A stretch of DNA of 64,000 nt, from contig NZ_QMKJ01000002.1 of assembly GCF_003290085.1 (NCBI RefSeq), positions 496,001-560,000 on the forward strand, read 5' to 3'. Source of the stretch: Aliidiomarina sp. B3213 (GTDB lineage Bacteria > Pseudomonadota > Gammaproteobacteria > Enterobacterales > Alteromonadaceae). Positions 29,164-40,327 of this stretch are shown piece by piece (the first letter of the stretch is position 1; each line of letters opens with the position of its first letter). The notes under the pieces were generated by a model. It did not search any database. It was not told the origin of the DNA and was given only the letters and a program-made list of their open reading frames with translations. A program made the position numbers and the translations under genes.

Positions 29164-29183
29164 ACCCCGATTAGGTGGAGCGC

Positions 29184-29212
29184 ATTCTAGGGGATCATTT
29201 AAGGTCTTGCAA
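29184..29212 (-). promoter_or_regulatory. Promoter of the thrU-tyrU-glyT-thrT-tufB operon
   Basis: TTGCAA (29207-29212), 17-nt spacer, TAGAAT (29184-29189), followed by GCGCTCC. The spacing is ideal and the GC-rich discriminator fits a growth-rate and ppGpp-controlled stable-RNA promoter. Confidence 0.8.
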
Positions 29213-29312
29213 CTGTGATCCCACATTTTTTTTCGTTTTTTGTCACAACCGCTCAAAAATTGAAACTATTGTGCAAAAAAGACGCATAAAATCCGAATTT
29301 TATGCTGCGAAA

Positions 29313-30672
<1,360 letters not shown>

Positions 30673-30686
30673 AATTCGCAGCTTTT

Positions 30687-31880
30687 TTAATCGCTAGCAA
30701 CGCTATTAAAGTTTAGTTGCTGATAATCTTGTGTTTCGTGGTAAAGACCAAAGCCAAAACGCAGACGATTGTCACGATAATCTGTTAAAACGCCCTGCTC
30801 TCGTAGGTGTGCGGCTAACGTCGCGACGTCCTCCGCACTTCCCCACCTGAACGTGAAAAAGTGACCGTGGGTTTCTAACCCATTCTCTAATAACGTGTCT
30901 CTGTTCACTCTTGGGTCGTTAAGTTCGTCCAACCGCTTTAGGAATGACGCTTTTAAAGTGCTTACATATTCGTTAATTTTCGCTGGTTTAAGTCCTTCTT
31001 GCTGCCACATCGTGAGTACCGCATCGAGGCGGTACAACGCAGACAAATCCATCGTTGCGCCGGCGAACGCCATACCATCATCCGCGTATCCCACTTGCCC
31101 TTCCTGAGCGTTAGTTAAATTACCAAAGTCGGCATACCATCCGGTATATTCTGGTCTATAGGCATGGGCGCTCGGTACGACCGCAAAACAACAACCTTCA
31201 CCAGCTTGGGCGTATTTATAACCACCCGCTAAATAAAACAAACGCTCTTCGTACGGTTGCCAGTCGGTAGGGATCGCTCCGAAACCATGGTAACCATCTA
31301 CCATGATAAGCGTGTCGTCATTTTGCACATCGTCTAACCACTCACTCGGCGCAGGCGCAGCCACACCAGAGTTGAAAAATATTTGGCTAATGAAAATCAT
31401 GTCCCAGCTGCGGCTTGCAACTTCTGTACGCCAGCGCTCTGCAAATGTGTCAAAAGGCTCCGTAGGCACACGTACTACTTCCACATTGCCGCGCTCTTCT
31501 AAGCGTCTACTTTGGCGGTTAAAACTATGGAACTCACTATCAGTCGTTAAAATTGCTAAGTCTCTGCCATAGCGGAAACTTGAAAGCGCCCGATACAATA
31601 GTTCATGAGTATTCGGTGCAAATACAATTTGGGCAGGTTTCGAGACATTTAAAATGTTCGCTATCTTTTCTTGCACAGCAGGTACTTTTTCCGCAAACAA
31701 ATAGCCCCACTTATCGTCTGCCATTCTCGAAGAGTCGTCCCAATAAGCCATGTGCGCGTCACGTGTTACATCAGGCCAATAGTAATGACTATGTGGAGCG
31801 CAGTGTAAAAAGCCTTCTCGGGCTTTTAAGAATCGACTATATAAATGCTTGTACATCCGAAAATTCCTCGAGTAATCCAC
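30687..31880 (-). CDS. Class V aminotransferase-fold PLP enzyme (kynureninase-like)
   Basis: A 397-residue fold-type I pyridoxal-phosphate enzyme. The N-terminus (FLHCAPHSHYYWPDVTRDAH) resembles the kynureninase and class V subgroup. A Schiff-base lysine is visible in LAGGYKYAQAGEGCC, with the preceding VDGYHGFGAIP holding the conserved Asp. No tryptophan-catabolism gene is nearby, so kynurenine as substrate is not supported. It sits between hflC and purA behind a strong terminator, so it has its own promoter or depends on readthrough. Fold assignment firm, substrate unknown. Confidence 0.75.
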   Translation of the reverse strand: MDYSRNFRMYKHLYSRFLKAREGFLHCAPHSHYYWPDVTRDAHMAYWDDSSRMADDKWGYLFAEKVPAVQEKIANILNVSKPAQIVFAPNTHELLYRALSSFRYGRDLAILTTDSEFHSFNRQSRRLEERGNVEVVRVPTEPFDTFAERWRTEVASRSWDMIFISQIFFNSGVAAPAPSEWLDDVQNDDTLIMVDGYHGFGAIPTDWQPYEERLFYLAGGYKYAQAGEGCCFAVVPSAHAYRPEYTGWYADFGNLTNAQEGQVGYADDGMAFAGATMDLSALYRLDAVLTMWQQEGLKPAKINEYVSTLKASFLKRLDELNDPRVNRDTLLENGLETHGHFFTFRWGSAEDVATLAAHLREQGVLTDYRDNRLRFGFGLYHETQDYQQLNFNSVASD

Positions 31881-31881
31881 C

Positions 31882-31905
31882 TAAAAAAGGGGGCTAAGCC
31901 CCCTT
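31882..31905 (-). terminator. hflC intrinsic terminator
   Basis: Minus strand: AAGGGGGC-TTA-GCCCCCTT extended by further T (TTTTTTAG), beginning about 25 nt after the hflC stop and only a few nt before the ATG of the PLP-enzyme gene at 31880. It ends the hfq-hflXKC transcript, and reading through it would give the downstream gene a structured leader. Confidence 0.85.
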
Positions 31906-31929
31906 CTTTATCTTTCTTTAAATTGTAGT

Positions 31930-32817
31930 TTAGTCTGCGGCACTTTCTAGCGCATTAAAATAGCGGAAGAAATCACTTTCCGGACTAATCACTAACATGC
32001 TGTCGCCATTACCGAAGCTGTGTGTGTAGGCTTCCATGCTACGAATAAATGCGAAGAACTCTGGGTCTTGCCCATAAGCCTCTGCATAAATGCGAGCGGC
32101 TTCCGCATCACCTTCACCTCGAATCTGACGCGACTGACGTTCAGCGTCCGCAATCATTACGGTAACGCGAGCGTCGATGTCTGCACGAATGATTTCAGCT
32201 TGCTCACGACCTTCAGAGCGGTGCTCACCAGCTACAGCTTGGCGTTCGGCACGCATACGGTTGAAGATTGCGTCACTCACCTCTGTAGGTAAGTTAATCT
32301 GCTTCACGCGTACGTCTAGCACTTCAATACCTAGGTCGTTAGAGCCTTCTGCGGCTTGAATAAGCGCCTGCTCCATAAGTTCGTCACGCTCACCTGAAAC
32401 GATTTCGCGAATAGTGCGAGAACCAAACTCCGCGCGTAAACCGGTATTAATTCGGCGAGTTAACAAGTCTTCAGCCTGACGCTGGTTACCACCATTAGTT
32501 GAAAGGTAGTATGTCGCAAAGTCAGTAATACGCCATTTCACGAACGCATCAACAATTAAGTCTTTCTTTTCGCTGGTAATGAAACGGTCTGCTTGTCCGT
32601 CCAACGTTTTGATACGCGAATCTAACTTTACGATACGGTCAATAAACGGAAGTTTTAGGTGCAAGCCTGGTTCATACACAATCACTTGCCCTTGCTCGTC
32701 TTGCGCAACCTTACCGAATCGAATCACGATTCCACGCTGTGCTTCGCCAACAGTAAACAACGAAGTTAAACCAAGTAAAGCGAGAATCACGACAAGTACA
32801 ATAATAAAGTTTCTCAT
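31930..32817 (-). CDS. hflC: Modulator of FtsH protease HflC
   Basis: SPFH/prohibitin membrane protein that forms large complexes with HflK around the FtsH protease. 295 residues: N-terminal membrane anchor IIVLVVILALLGLTSLFTVGEA, then the SPFH domain beginning RGIVIRFGKV, a coiled-coil segment rich in Ala, Glu and Arg (EHRSEGREQAEIIRADIDARVTVMIADAER), and the late MEAYTHSFGNGDSMLVISPESDFFRYF. It starts 2 nt after the hflK stop, so the pair is coupled. Confidence 0.96.
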   Translation of the reverse strand: MRNFIIVLVVILALLGLTSLFTVGEAQRGIVIRFGKVAQDEQGQVIVYEPGLHLKLPFIDRIVKLDSRIKTLDGQADRFITSEKKDLIVDAFVKWRITDFATYYLSTNGGNQRQAEDLLTRRINTGLRAEFGSRTIREIVSGERDELMEQALIQAAEGSNDLGIEVLDVRVKQINLPTEVSDAIFNRMRAERQAVAGEHRSEGREQAEIIRADIDARVTVMIADAERQSRQIRGEGDAEAARIYAEAYGQDPEFFAFIRSMEAYTHSFGNGDSMLVISPESDFFRYFNALESAAD

Positions 32818-32819
32818 GA

Positions 32820-34004
32820 TTAGTTCACTCCTCTGTTGGTATAACGCGAGGTGTCGCGGCCAGTGTCGCGTGTTGAAGACTGCGAATTTAAACGAGTATC
32901 GCTAGTGCTAGTTTCACCGCTGTTGTCTGGCAACATAGGAACAGGTGAGTCACTCAAGCTACTGCGGTTTTGCATGATTTTGTCGAGCGGTAAATAAAGT
33001 AAGTTATTTCCACCTTCAACGTCGACAAACACTTTGCCGTTGTTCGCATAAATTCTTTCTAGTGTTTCAAGGAAAATACGCTGGCGTGTTACTTGCGGCG
33101 CTGCTTGGTACTGAGGTAGCAACTCGTTATAACGTGCCACTTCACCCTGCGCTCTAAGCGTAACCTGCTCTTTATAAGCTTGTGCTTCTTGCAGCATACG
33201 TCTTACACGACCACGAGCTGTTGGCTCAATTTGGCGCGCATAGGCTTCAGCTTCACGAATGAAACGCTCTTCATCTTCTTGTGCACGAATAGCGTCGTCA
33301 AATGCTTCGCGAACAGCTTCTGGAGGTCTTGCGCCTTGGAAGTTGACTTCCACTACGGTAATACCAATGCCGTAACGCTCTACCAAGGTTTCAATAATTT
33401 CACGCGTTTGTTGACGAACTTCATCACGACCTACGGTTAAGATGTTGTCCATCGTGTTGTGGCCAATTACATAACGCAACGCACTGTCAGTTAACTGTGA
33501 CAAGCTCGATTCCGGGCTTTCTACATTGAACAAGTATGCGCGAGGGTTGGTAATTCGGTACTGAACGCCCATTTCCACGTTCACTACGTTCTCGTCTTCT
33601 GTCAGCATTGAACCCTGTGTTTGTTGTGAACTAATGTTGTTCACGTCAACGTTGGTGATAGTGTCAATGAAACGAGGACGCCAATGTAAACCAGAACCTA
33701 CTTCCGCGTAATACGCACCAAAGCGTTGAACTACGCCACGCTCTGCTTCTTTAACGGTGTAGAATCCGGAAATAAACCAAATTACCACAGCCAAGGCGAC
33801 AAGAAGTCCAATGCTCTTGCCACCAAATCCAGAATTCTTTTGGCCGCTACGTCCGCCGCCTTTATTGCCACCTAAGCCAAGTTTGCTCATCATATTTTTG
33901 AGCGCTTCATCTAAGTCAGGAGGCCCCTGATTATTACCACCTTGGTTGTTATTCCAAGGGTCGCGGTCTTTTTTGCCGCCATTCCCCGGTTCATTCCAGG
34001 CCAT
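32820..34004 (-). CDS. hflK: Modulator of FtsH protease HflK
   Basis: Partner of HflC. 394 residues: a Gly/Asn-rich cytoplasmic N-terminus (NEPGNGGKKDRDPWNNNQGG), a single transmembrane helix (IGLLVALAVVIWFISGFYTV), an SPFH domain (ERGVVQRFGAYY), then a long coiled coil ending in a low-complexity Ser/Thr/Arg tail. Gene order hfq-hflX-hflK-hflC matches enterobacteria. It lies 23 nt behind hflX. Confidence 0.96.
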   Translation of the reverse strand: MAWNEPGNGGKKDRDPWNNNQGGNNQGPPDLDEALKNMMSKLGLGGNKGGGRSGQKNSGFGGKSIGLLVALAVVIWFISGFYTVKEAERGVVQRFGAYYAEVGSGLHWRPRFIDTITNVDVNNISSQQTQGSMLTEDENVVNVEMGVQYRITNPRAYLFNVESPESSLSQLTDSALRYVIGHNTMDNILTVGRDEVRQQTREIIETLVERYGIGITVVEVNFQGARPPEAVREAFDDAIRAQEDEERFIREAEAYARQIEPTARGRVRRMLQEAQAYKEQVTLRAQGEVARYNELLPQYQAAPQVTRQRIFLETLERIYANNGKVFVDVEGGNNLLYLPLDKIMQNRSSLSDSPVPMLPDNSGETSTSDTRLNSQSSTRDTGRDTSRYTNRGVN

Positions 34005-34027
34005 TGATTACTCCAAGTTTCTACTGA

Positions 34028-35311
34028 TTAATTGATAATCTGTTGCAGTTTTTCGCCAAACTGTTTTTTTAATTTTTGCCACTCTACGTCAGGCATTCGT
34101 ACCGATATTAACATATCTCCTCGCTCGTTTGCCTGCTCTTCCTGCACACATTGTAGCGCATACAATTTACTTCTTAATTTGCCTTCCATCGGCGGCACAC
34201 GCAACGTTGTTTCGACCATGTGCGGTGCCAAACGTTCATGCAATGCTTGGCGAAGTAAATCTAGCCCCTCGCCTGTAACTGCAGAAACCCAAACCCGCTC
34301 CGGCACACCCTCATCATTGTAATCGATTCGTGGTGCTACACCTTCCATAAGATCGAGCTTGTTAAATACCAATAATTGCGGAACTTCATTGGCTTCTATT
34401 TCTTCCAATACGCTATTCACTTCGCGCTGGTTTTCATCTCTGCGCTCGTCGAATGCATCCACCACGTGAATAAGTACGTCGGCGTCTCTCGTTTCGGTAA
34501 GCGTTGCTTTAAAAGCCGCTACAAGATCATGGGGGAGGTGGCGAATAAAACCAACCGTGTCTGCAAAAATAACTGGTCCAATATCGCCTAAGTCGAACTT
34601 CCGTAACGTCGGGTCGAGCGTCGCAAATAATTGGTCCGCAGCATAAACATCCGCTTCAGTAAGCATATTAAACAATGTCGACTTACCCGCATTGGTATAA
34701 CCGACCAACGCTAACGTGGGAATTTCAGCACGCTTTCTAGACCTACGCCCTTGCTCGCGCTGCTTCTCTACTTTTTCTAATCTACGTAGAATATTTTTAA
34801 TGCGCTCCCGCAACAAACGACGGTCTGTTTCTAACTGGGTTTCCCCCGGGCCTCGTAACCCGATACCACCTTTTTGGCGCTCTAAGTGAGTCCAACCTCG
34901 AATTAAGCGGGTAGAAATATGTCGAAGCTGAGCAAGCTCAACTTGCAGCTTCCCTTCATGGGTTCGGGCGCGTTGTGCAAAAATATCAAGAATGAGACCC
35001 GTACGGTCGATTACACGACATTCAAATACACGTTCAAGGTTACGCTCTTGGGAAGGTGATAGTGCATGATTGAATATCACAACACCTGCGTCGACTGCTT
35101 TAACAAGCGACGCTATTTCTTCGGCCTTTCCGGAACCAATAAAAAGCCGAGCATCTGGAGAATTTCTAGACGCGGTAACTACACCAACAGTTTCGACACC
35201 GGCAGAAGAGACTAGAAGCTTCAGTTCTTCTAAATCTTCTCTAGCCGCCTCAGCGGCGAAATTAACATGAACCAGAACGGCTTGCTCACTACCTTCGTAC
35301 CTATCAAACAA
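34028..35311 (-). CDS. hflX: Ribosome-splitting GTPase HflX
   Basis: Stress-related GTPase that dissociates stalled 70S ribosomes. 427 residues. Visible: N-terminal HflX domain (NHALSPSQERNLERVFECRVIDRTGLIL), a helical linker with GPGETQLETDRRLLRERI, then the G domain with VGYTNAGKSTLFN (P-loop), FADTVGFIRHLP (switch II) and NKLDLM. The ATG at 35311 is 24 nt after the hfq stop. Operon member with hfq and hflKC. Confidence 0.97.
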   Translation of the reverse strand: MFDRYEGSEQAVLVHVNFAAEAAREDLEELKLLVSSAGVETVGVVTASRNSPDARLFIGSGKAEEIASLVKAVDAGVVIFNHALSPSQERNLERVFECRVIDRTGLILDIFAQRARTHEGKLQVELAQLRHISTRLIRGWTHLERQKGGIGLRGPGETQLETDRRLLRERIKNILRRLEKVEKQREQGRRSRKRAEIPTLALVGYTNAGKSTLFNMLTEADVYAADQLFATLDPTLRKFDLGDIGPVIFADTVGFIRHLPHDLVAAFKATLTETRDADVLIHVVDAFDERRDENQREVNSVLEEIEANEVPQLLVFNKLDLMEGVAPRIDYNDEGVPERVWVSAVTGEGLDLLRQALHERLAPHMVETTLRVPPMEGKLRSKLYALQCVQEEQANERGDMLISVRMPDVEWQKLKKQFGEKLQQIIN

Positions 35312-35334
35312 GCAAGCCTACTCCTACACCTGAC

Positions 35335-35625
<291 letters not shown>

Positions 35626-35754
35626 TCACGCACTTTCACAAAACGATATGTGAAGCGACGTTTAGTAGTGTAGCAATAAAATAGCTATTTTGTCGTTATT
35701 TGGATCATCAAGATGATTGATTTTTATCCAGTTGTCACTATGACGATCGCTAGA

Positions 35755-36711
35755 CTACTTCGCTTTCCATACATCGACAGAAGTCGGGGCTTCTTGAAGT
35801 ATTTTCAAGGCATGATCCAAAATAGATCCTTGTAAAGGATCTATCCAGTTTAGCGCTGGCCAAGATCGCAACCAGGTCATTTGCCTTTTCGCCAGTTGCC
35901 GTGTGGCTATAATTCCTTTCTCCCGCATCGTGTCATAGTCCATTTCACCGTCGAGGTATTGCCACATTTGGCGATACCCCACACAACGCATAGACGGAAG
36001 ATCTAAATGCAAATCTCCTCTGGCTCTTAACGCTTCCACTTCTTGTTGGAAGTTGTCCGCCAGCATCAGATCGAAGCGTTGCTCAATGCGCTTATGTAAA
36101 ATGCTTCTGTCTTGTGGGGCAACAGCAATTTGCCACGTAGGTAGGGCAAGTCCGGGCTTTTGCTCTGCGGTCAGCTCGGTTAACGACTTGCCACTAAGCT
36201 TATACACCTCAAGCGCTCGCATAAGTCGCTGCGGATCGTTTGGATGTATCCGCTCTGCACTTGTAGGATCGAACGCTTTGAGTTCATCGTATAAAACCTG
36301 CCAACCCAAAGAGTCTGCACGCTCCTGTATCTCTTGGCGTACCTCTTGGTTTGCCGTCGGCAGCTGAGACATACCCGCAAGTAGAGCCTTGTAATAAAGC
36401 ATGGTTCCACCCACAAGAACGGGTGTATTACCACGCGCCCGAATGTCGTGAATAAGTGTTTCTGCGTCGCTCGCAAAGTCTGCCGCCGAGTAGCTCTCAA
36501 GCGGGTCTAAAATATTCACTAAATGATGTGGGTAACGCTCAAGTTCTTCGGCGGTAGGTTTAGCTGTGCCAATATCCATGCCGCGATAAATAAGCGCTGA
36601 GTCAACGCTTACAATTTCACACGGAAAGCGATCAAATAGCTCCATCGCAAGTGAAGTTTTACCTGCAGCCGTTGGACCACTAATACAAATTACACCTTGC
36701 TCTAAATTCAC
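35755..36711 (-). CDS. miaA: tRNA dimethylallyltransferase
   Basis: Adds dimethylallyl to A37 of tRNAs reading UNN codons. The P-loop GPTAAGKTS comes about 12 residues after the chosen start, then [18 protein letters not shown] and the C-terminal [10 protein letters not shown] and [14 protein letters not shown] tRNA-binding segments. I favour the GTG at 36711 (318 residues), with AAAGG 8 nt upstream, just after the mutL stop. ATG at 36732 or 36759 would start inside mutL and add an extension lacking family character. Downstream partner of mutL and upstream of hfq, as in E. coli. Confidence 0.94.
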   Translation of the reverse strand: MNLEQGVICISGPTAAGKTSLAMELFDRFPCEIVSVDSALIYRGMDIGTAKPTAEELERYPHHLVNILDPLESYSAADFASDAETLIHDIRARGNTPVLVGGTMLYYKALLAGMSQLPTANQEVRQEIQERADSLGWQVLYDELKAFDPTSAERIHPNDPQRLMRALEVYKLSGKSLTELTAEQKPGLALPTWQIAVAPQDRSILHKRIEQRFDLMLADNFQQEVEALRARGDLHLDLPSMRCVGYRQMWQYLDGEMDYDTMREKGIIATRQLAKRQMTWLRSWPALNWIDPLQGSILDHALKILQEAPTSVDVWKAK

Positions 36712-36721
36712 AGCTTTGCCT

Positions 36722-38443
36722 TTATTCAGCATTTCCGAACACAAGATCTTGCCAAGCAAGTGTGTTTACCGTTGGTTTCTGATCGACAGGTATCGCTTGC
36801 CAAGCCTCATTGAGTTGCTCCAACGACAAAGATTTAGCACCCGCTTCGCTTGCCAACCATTCTAGTACATCGAGGCGCTCTGTAAGGTGTATGTCGGAAC
36901 TGCTAGCTTGTAAAAGGCTTAACAGTTGGGGCAATGTTTGCGCTAACGCCGTATGACGAAGTAACGCAGGCACTTTCAATATAGCTGCGCGTGACGCCGA
37001 AACTTGGCGCAACTCGATGCCTAATAAACTTAACTGCTGGTGGAAGTCAGTGAGCACCGTTGCCATTTGGTCATATTCAAACTGAGTTGGCAGCAATAGA
37101 GGCTGACCTGCCAGCCCCACCGCAAGTTTTTCTTTCAGCTTTTGTAACTCATGTTGACTGCTAATCGCGCCGGTTGGAACTACACCGACCTCGTCGCCTT
37201 TCACCATAAGTACAGCTCCAGAGAGCAAATACACCGGTGTCCAACGCTCTGTACTTTGCGCCGGTAATGCCATCATACGCGACCAAGTTTCAACGGCCTG
37301 TTTCGGCGGTGATTGCGGACGAGCCGAATAACCTGCGCCCGCGGGGGCACCTGTGCGCACTTGGGAGCCGCTATGGCTGGCTTGTTGATAAATAGACGGG
37401 TCAGGAGGCTGATAGTCGTGGCTTGCAGCCGGCTGTTCGGTATGCTCACTGTCGCTCAATACCGTCCTAACAGCACTTAACACGAAGTCATGAATTTGGC
37501 GTGACTGATGAAAACGCACCTCATGCTTCGCTGGGTGAACATTCACGTCCACCTGATTTGCAGGCAAAGTAAGATAAAGCACGTAAGTAGCAAAACGATC
37601 TTCAGCAAGTGTTTCACCATAAGCCTGACGAACCGCATGGTTAAGTAACTTATCTTTCATCATGCGGCCGTTCACATAAAAATACTGAACATCTTGCTGG
37701 TGCCGACAAACCGAGGCAGGAGCCACCCAGCCATTCACATGCAAATCGCCTACTTCGCTTTCCAACTTCACCGACTCTTCCATAAAGCGTCCACCGATTA
37801 CTTTGGCAACACGCTGGCTGGAAGGCTCAGCACTTTTGGCTCTCGGGAAGTGTTTGCTGGTTTGCCCATTATGAGTAAGCTTAAAGCCAATATCTGGTCG
37901 AGCGAGTGCTATTCTGCGAATCACTTCGTCGATGTGGCTCATTTCTGTTTTTTCAGTGCGCAAGAATTTACGGCGTGCGGGTGTATTGAAGAATAGATCT
38001 TCTACGTCTACTGTCGTTCCGGTTGGGTGCGAGGCCGGTTCAACGTGCACATCCATGTCACGACCTTCGCAAAACGCTTTCCACGCACTTTCTTGTTCTT
38101 CGGTTTTAGAGGTTAGCGTGAGCCTTGAAACCGAACTAATACTCGCTAATGCTTCACCACGAAAACCGAGACTTAGAATCGCCTCTAAGTCGTCTAAAGT
38201 AGTTATTTTACTGGTCGCATGGCGGCTTAGCGCCAGCGTAAGCTCGTCTTTTAAAATTCCCGAGCCATTGTCGCGAATGCGTATACGTCGGTGTCCGCCG
38301 CGCTCAATATCAATTTGAATCTCAGTAGCACCCGCGTCAATACTATTTTCTACCAATTCTTTAACCACAGAGGCCGGCCTTTCTACCACTTCTCCTGCTG
38401 CAATTTGGTTCGCCAGTTGAATTGGCAACTTTTGAATAGACAT
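36722..38443 (-). CDS. mutL: DNA mismatch repair protein MutL
   Basis: Couples MutS mismatch recognition to strand incision. 573 residues. The GHKL ATPase motifs are visible: [32 protein letters not shown] and [20 protein letters not shown] Pro/Gln/Ser-rich linker (about residues 340-395) leads to the dimerisation domain. The DQHAxxE endonuclease motif is absent, as expected where MutH makes the nick. It is 30 nt behind amiB and overlaps possible upstream starts of miaA. Confidence 0.97.
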   Translation of the reverse strand: MSIQKLPIQLANQIAAGEVVERPASVVKELVENSIDAGATEIQIDIERGGHRRIRIRDNGSGILKDELTLALSRHATSKITTLDDLEAILSLGFRGEALASISSVSRLTLTSKTEEQESAWKAFCEGRDMDVHVEPASHPTGTTVDVEDLFFNTPARRKFLRTEKTEMSHIDEVIRRIALARPDIGFKLTHNGQTSKHFPRAKSAEPSSQRVAKVIGGRFMEESVKLESEVGDLHVNGWVAPASVCRHQQDVQYFYVNGRMMKDKLLNHAVRQAYGETLAEDRFATYVLYLTLPANQVDVNVHPAKHEVRFHQSRQIHDFVLSAVRTVLSDSEHTEQPAASHDYQPPDPSIYQQASHSGSQVRTGAPAGAGYSARPQSPPKQAVETWSRMMALPAQSTERWTPVYLLSGAVLMVKGDEVGVVPTGAISSQHELQKLKEKLAVGLAGQPLLLPTQFEYDQMATVLTDFHQQLSLLGIELRQVSASRAAILKVPALLRHTALAQTLPQLLSLLQASSSDIHLTERLDVLEWLASEAGAKSLSLEQLNEAWQAIPVDQKPTVNTLAWQDLVFGNAE

Positions 38444-38473
38444 TATTTTTTTAAGCCATGGTTTAGGGCGAGT

Positions 38474-39820
38474 TTAAGACGCTGGAATCTGTAGTTCTTG
38501 GCCAACTCTTAACATTGAGTCTGCTAGTCCATTGTGCTGCATAATGGCTGCAACCGACGTATTGTATTGGGCAGCGATAACCGACAAGCTCTCACCACTT
38601 TCTACAACGTGCGTATGAATACGCTGGTTCGCTAAAATTGTGCCTTCGATAGGATACAGAATAAAATTCGCACGAATGCCTTCGTAAAGTGAACGCGCTA
38701 ACACTCGCTGATGATCTCTTGAGGTCAACATTCTTTCTTTCTGCGGGTTAGAAATAAACCCTAGCTCAACCAACACAGAAGGGGTTCCAATATTACTCAA
38801 CACCGCTAAACTTGCGCCTTGAGGCTCTCTTCTGTGTAAGTCAGTCACTCGGCTTAAACGCTCTAAAATGGTTTCAGCAGCGCGTTGCCCATCTGACATA
38901 GAGTCTTTTCGTCTCATGTCTAAAAGCGTTTCAACAAGGTACGGGTCACTCTCACGTTGAGCGGCTTCATCTAATTCAAATAGCTCATCAGATAAACGTT
39001 CTCGGTCTTCCAGCGCACGACCAAACTCTGTGTTGGCTCGACGCGGTGATAACGTCCAGATCGACGCTCCACGAGGTTCTGGAGATGTGAACGCATCGGC
39101 GTGAACGGAAATAACGAAGTCGGCATGCGCTTGACGAATTAGGCGTGCACGCTGCGCTAATGAAACACCGTAGTCTCCGGTACGAGTAAGAACCGCTTCC
39201 ATAGACGGGTCTGCATCAATTAAATCAGCTAAATATTTTGCTACCGCAAGTGTTACATGCTTCTCATATTTACCTGTCGGCCCTACTGAACCAGGGTCAC
39301 GACCACCATGCCCGGCATCTACGGCAATAACGACAGGGCGAAGCTCACTATGCTCCGCGGTGCGCACCACACGCTGTGAGCGCTCAGGTATAACCGACTG
39401 CCCAGGAAGGTCGACAACTAAACGGTAGTTTCCATCACCATTGGGTTCCAATACTTGAATATTAGGTTCGATGGGTTGGTTAACGTCTAATACAACTCTA
39501 GATGTGCTGCTTTCCGGTGGTGTACTTGGGCGAATACGTTCAAGTAACAACGAATTGGTGGTAATCGACGTTAGCGCAAAGTTGTACGAGGTTTCATTAA
39601 AATCAATAACGACTCGATGAGGACCACCGTCGTATAGTGTGAAGTAGGTATAGTCTGGGTTTGCCCCTAACTCAAAAACAACGCGTGTTTTGTCTTGGTG
39701 CACGCCCACACGAACGTCATGAATTGTGTTCGCAGAAGCCTCTGCCACCCATACACAACTGAGTAGCAAAAAAATTATAATGCAACTTTGACTGTAGATA
39801 GCGCGAATCATGGTAGTCAC
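38474..39820 (-). CDS. amiB: N-acetylmuramoyl-L-alanine amidase (AmiB-like, with AMIN and LysM)
   Basis: Periplasmic zinc amidase that splits septal peptidoglycan during cell separation. 448 residues: signal peptide (IIIFLLLSCVWVAEASA), AMIN domain (RVGVHQDKTRVVFELGANPDYTYF), Amidase_3 catalytic domain with VIAVDAGHGGRDPGSVGP (zinc His), VISVHADAF and the glutamate in SVLVELGFISN, and a C-terminal LysM (HVVESGESLSVIAAQYN). The regulatory helix region that gates such amidases lies around residues 270-320. It sits between tsaE and mutL as in E. coli. Confidence 0.95.
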   Translation of the reverse strand: MTTMIRAIYSQSCIIIFLLLSCVWVAEASANTIHDVRVGVHQDKTRVVFELGANPDYTYFTLYDGGPHRVVIDFNETSYNFALTSITTNSLLLERIRPSTPPESSTSRVVLDVNQPIEPNIQVLEPNGDGNYRLVVDLPGQSVIPERSQRVVRTAEHSELRPVVIAVDAGHGGRDPGSVGPTGKYEKHVTLAVAKYLADLIDADPSMEAVLTRTGDYGVSLAQRARLIRQAHADFVISVHADAFTSPEPRGASIWTLSPRRANTEFGRALEDRERLSDELFELDEAAQRESDPYLVETLLDMRRKDSMSDGQRAAETILERLSRVTDLHRREPQGASLAVLSNIGTPSVLVELGFISNPQKERMLTSRDHQRVLARSLYEGIRANFILYPIEGTILANQRIHTHVVESGESLSVIAAQYNTSVAAIMQHNGLADSMLRVGQELQIPAS

Positions 39821-39835
39821 TTTTAGCTGTTCTTC

Positions 39836-40309
39836 TTATATTGCTTCAAGTATTGCTTTCCCTACTTCTGTGAAAGCTTCTAGCTTCGCCTCTCGGCAAA
39901 TATCCCCGTTGTCTTGTGCAACCGACGTCAACTCAATAGATAAGTCAGGCTCTGGTAACACGCCATAACCTCGCTCTGGCCACTCTATTAAACTTATAGT
40001 GTCATGAGCAAAATAATCTCTGATTCCCATGAATTCAAGTTCTTCAGGGTCAGCTAACCGATACAAGTCAAAATGATAAACCTTCCAGTCACTCAACTCG
40101 TAGGGCTCAACCAAAGTATAAGTTGGGCTTTTCACGGCACCGTCATGCCCTAACGACTGAATAATGCCGCGGCTCAGCGTGGTTTTCCCCATGCCCAGAC
40201 CGCCATGTAACGTAATCACAATAGCTTGGTTAATACCAGCCGCGATACTTTTCCCTAAAGCTACGGTGTCAGCTTCTTTCGCAAGAAAAACCCGTTTGCT
40301 CATATTCAT
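39836..40309 (-). CDS. tsaE: tRNA threonylcarbamoyladenosine biosynthesis ATPase TsaE
   Basis: ATPase of the TsaB-TsaD-TsaE complex that makes t6A37 in ANN-decoding tRNAs. 157 residues with Walker A GGLGMGKTTLSRGI, the SPTYTLVEPYEL loop and FDLYRLADPEELEFMGIRDYF, all hallmarks of the family. An in-frame ATG two codons inside is an equally good start. It lies 18 nt behind nnr and 15 nt before amiB, an operon order shared with E. coli. Confidence 0.96.
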   Translation of the reverse strand: MNMSKRVFLAKEADTVALGKSIAAGINQAIVITLHGGLGMGKTTLSRGIIQSLGHDGAVKSPTYTLVEPYELSDWKVYHFDLYRLADPEELEFMGIRDYFAHDTISLIEWPERGYGVLPEPDLSIELTSVAQDNGDICREAKLEAFTEVGKAILEAI

Positions 40310-40327
40310 ACGTCGTACTTCTGCCTT

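Noticed and set aside
36722-38443. Suspected truncated MutL, because no endonuclease motif is present
   Set aside because: Absence of the DQHAxxE motif is normal in gammaproteobacteria that use MutH; the length is within the family range.
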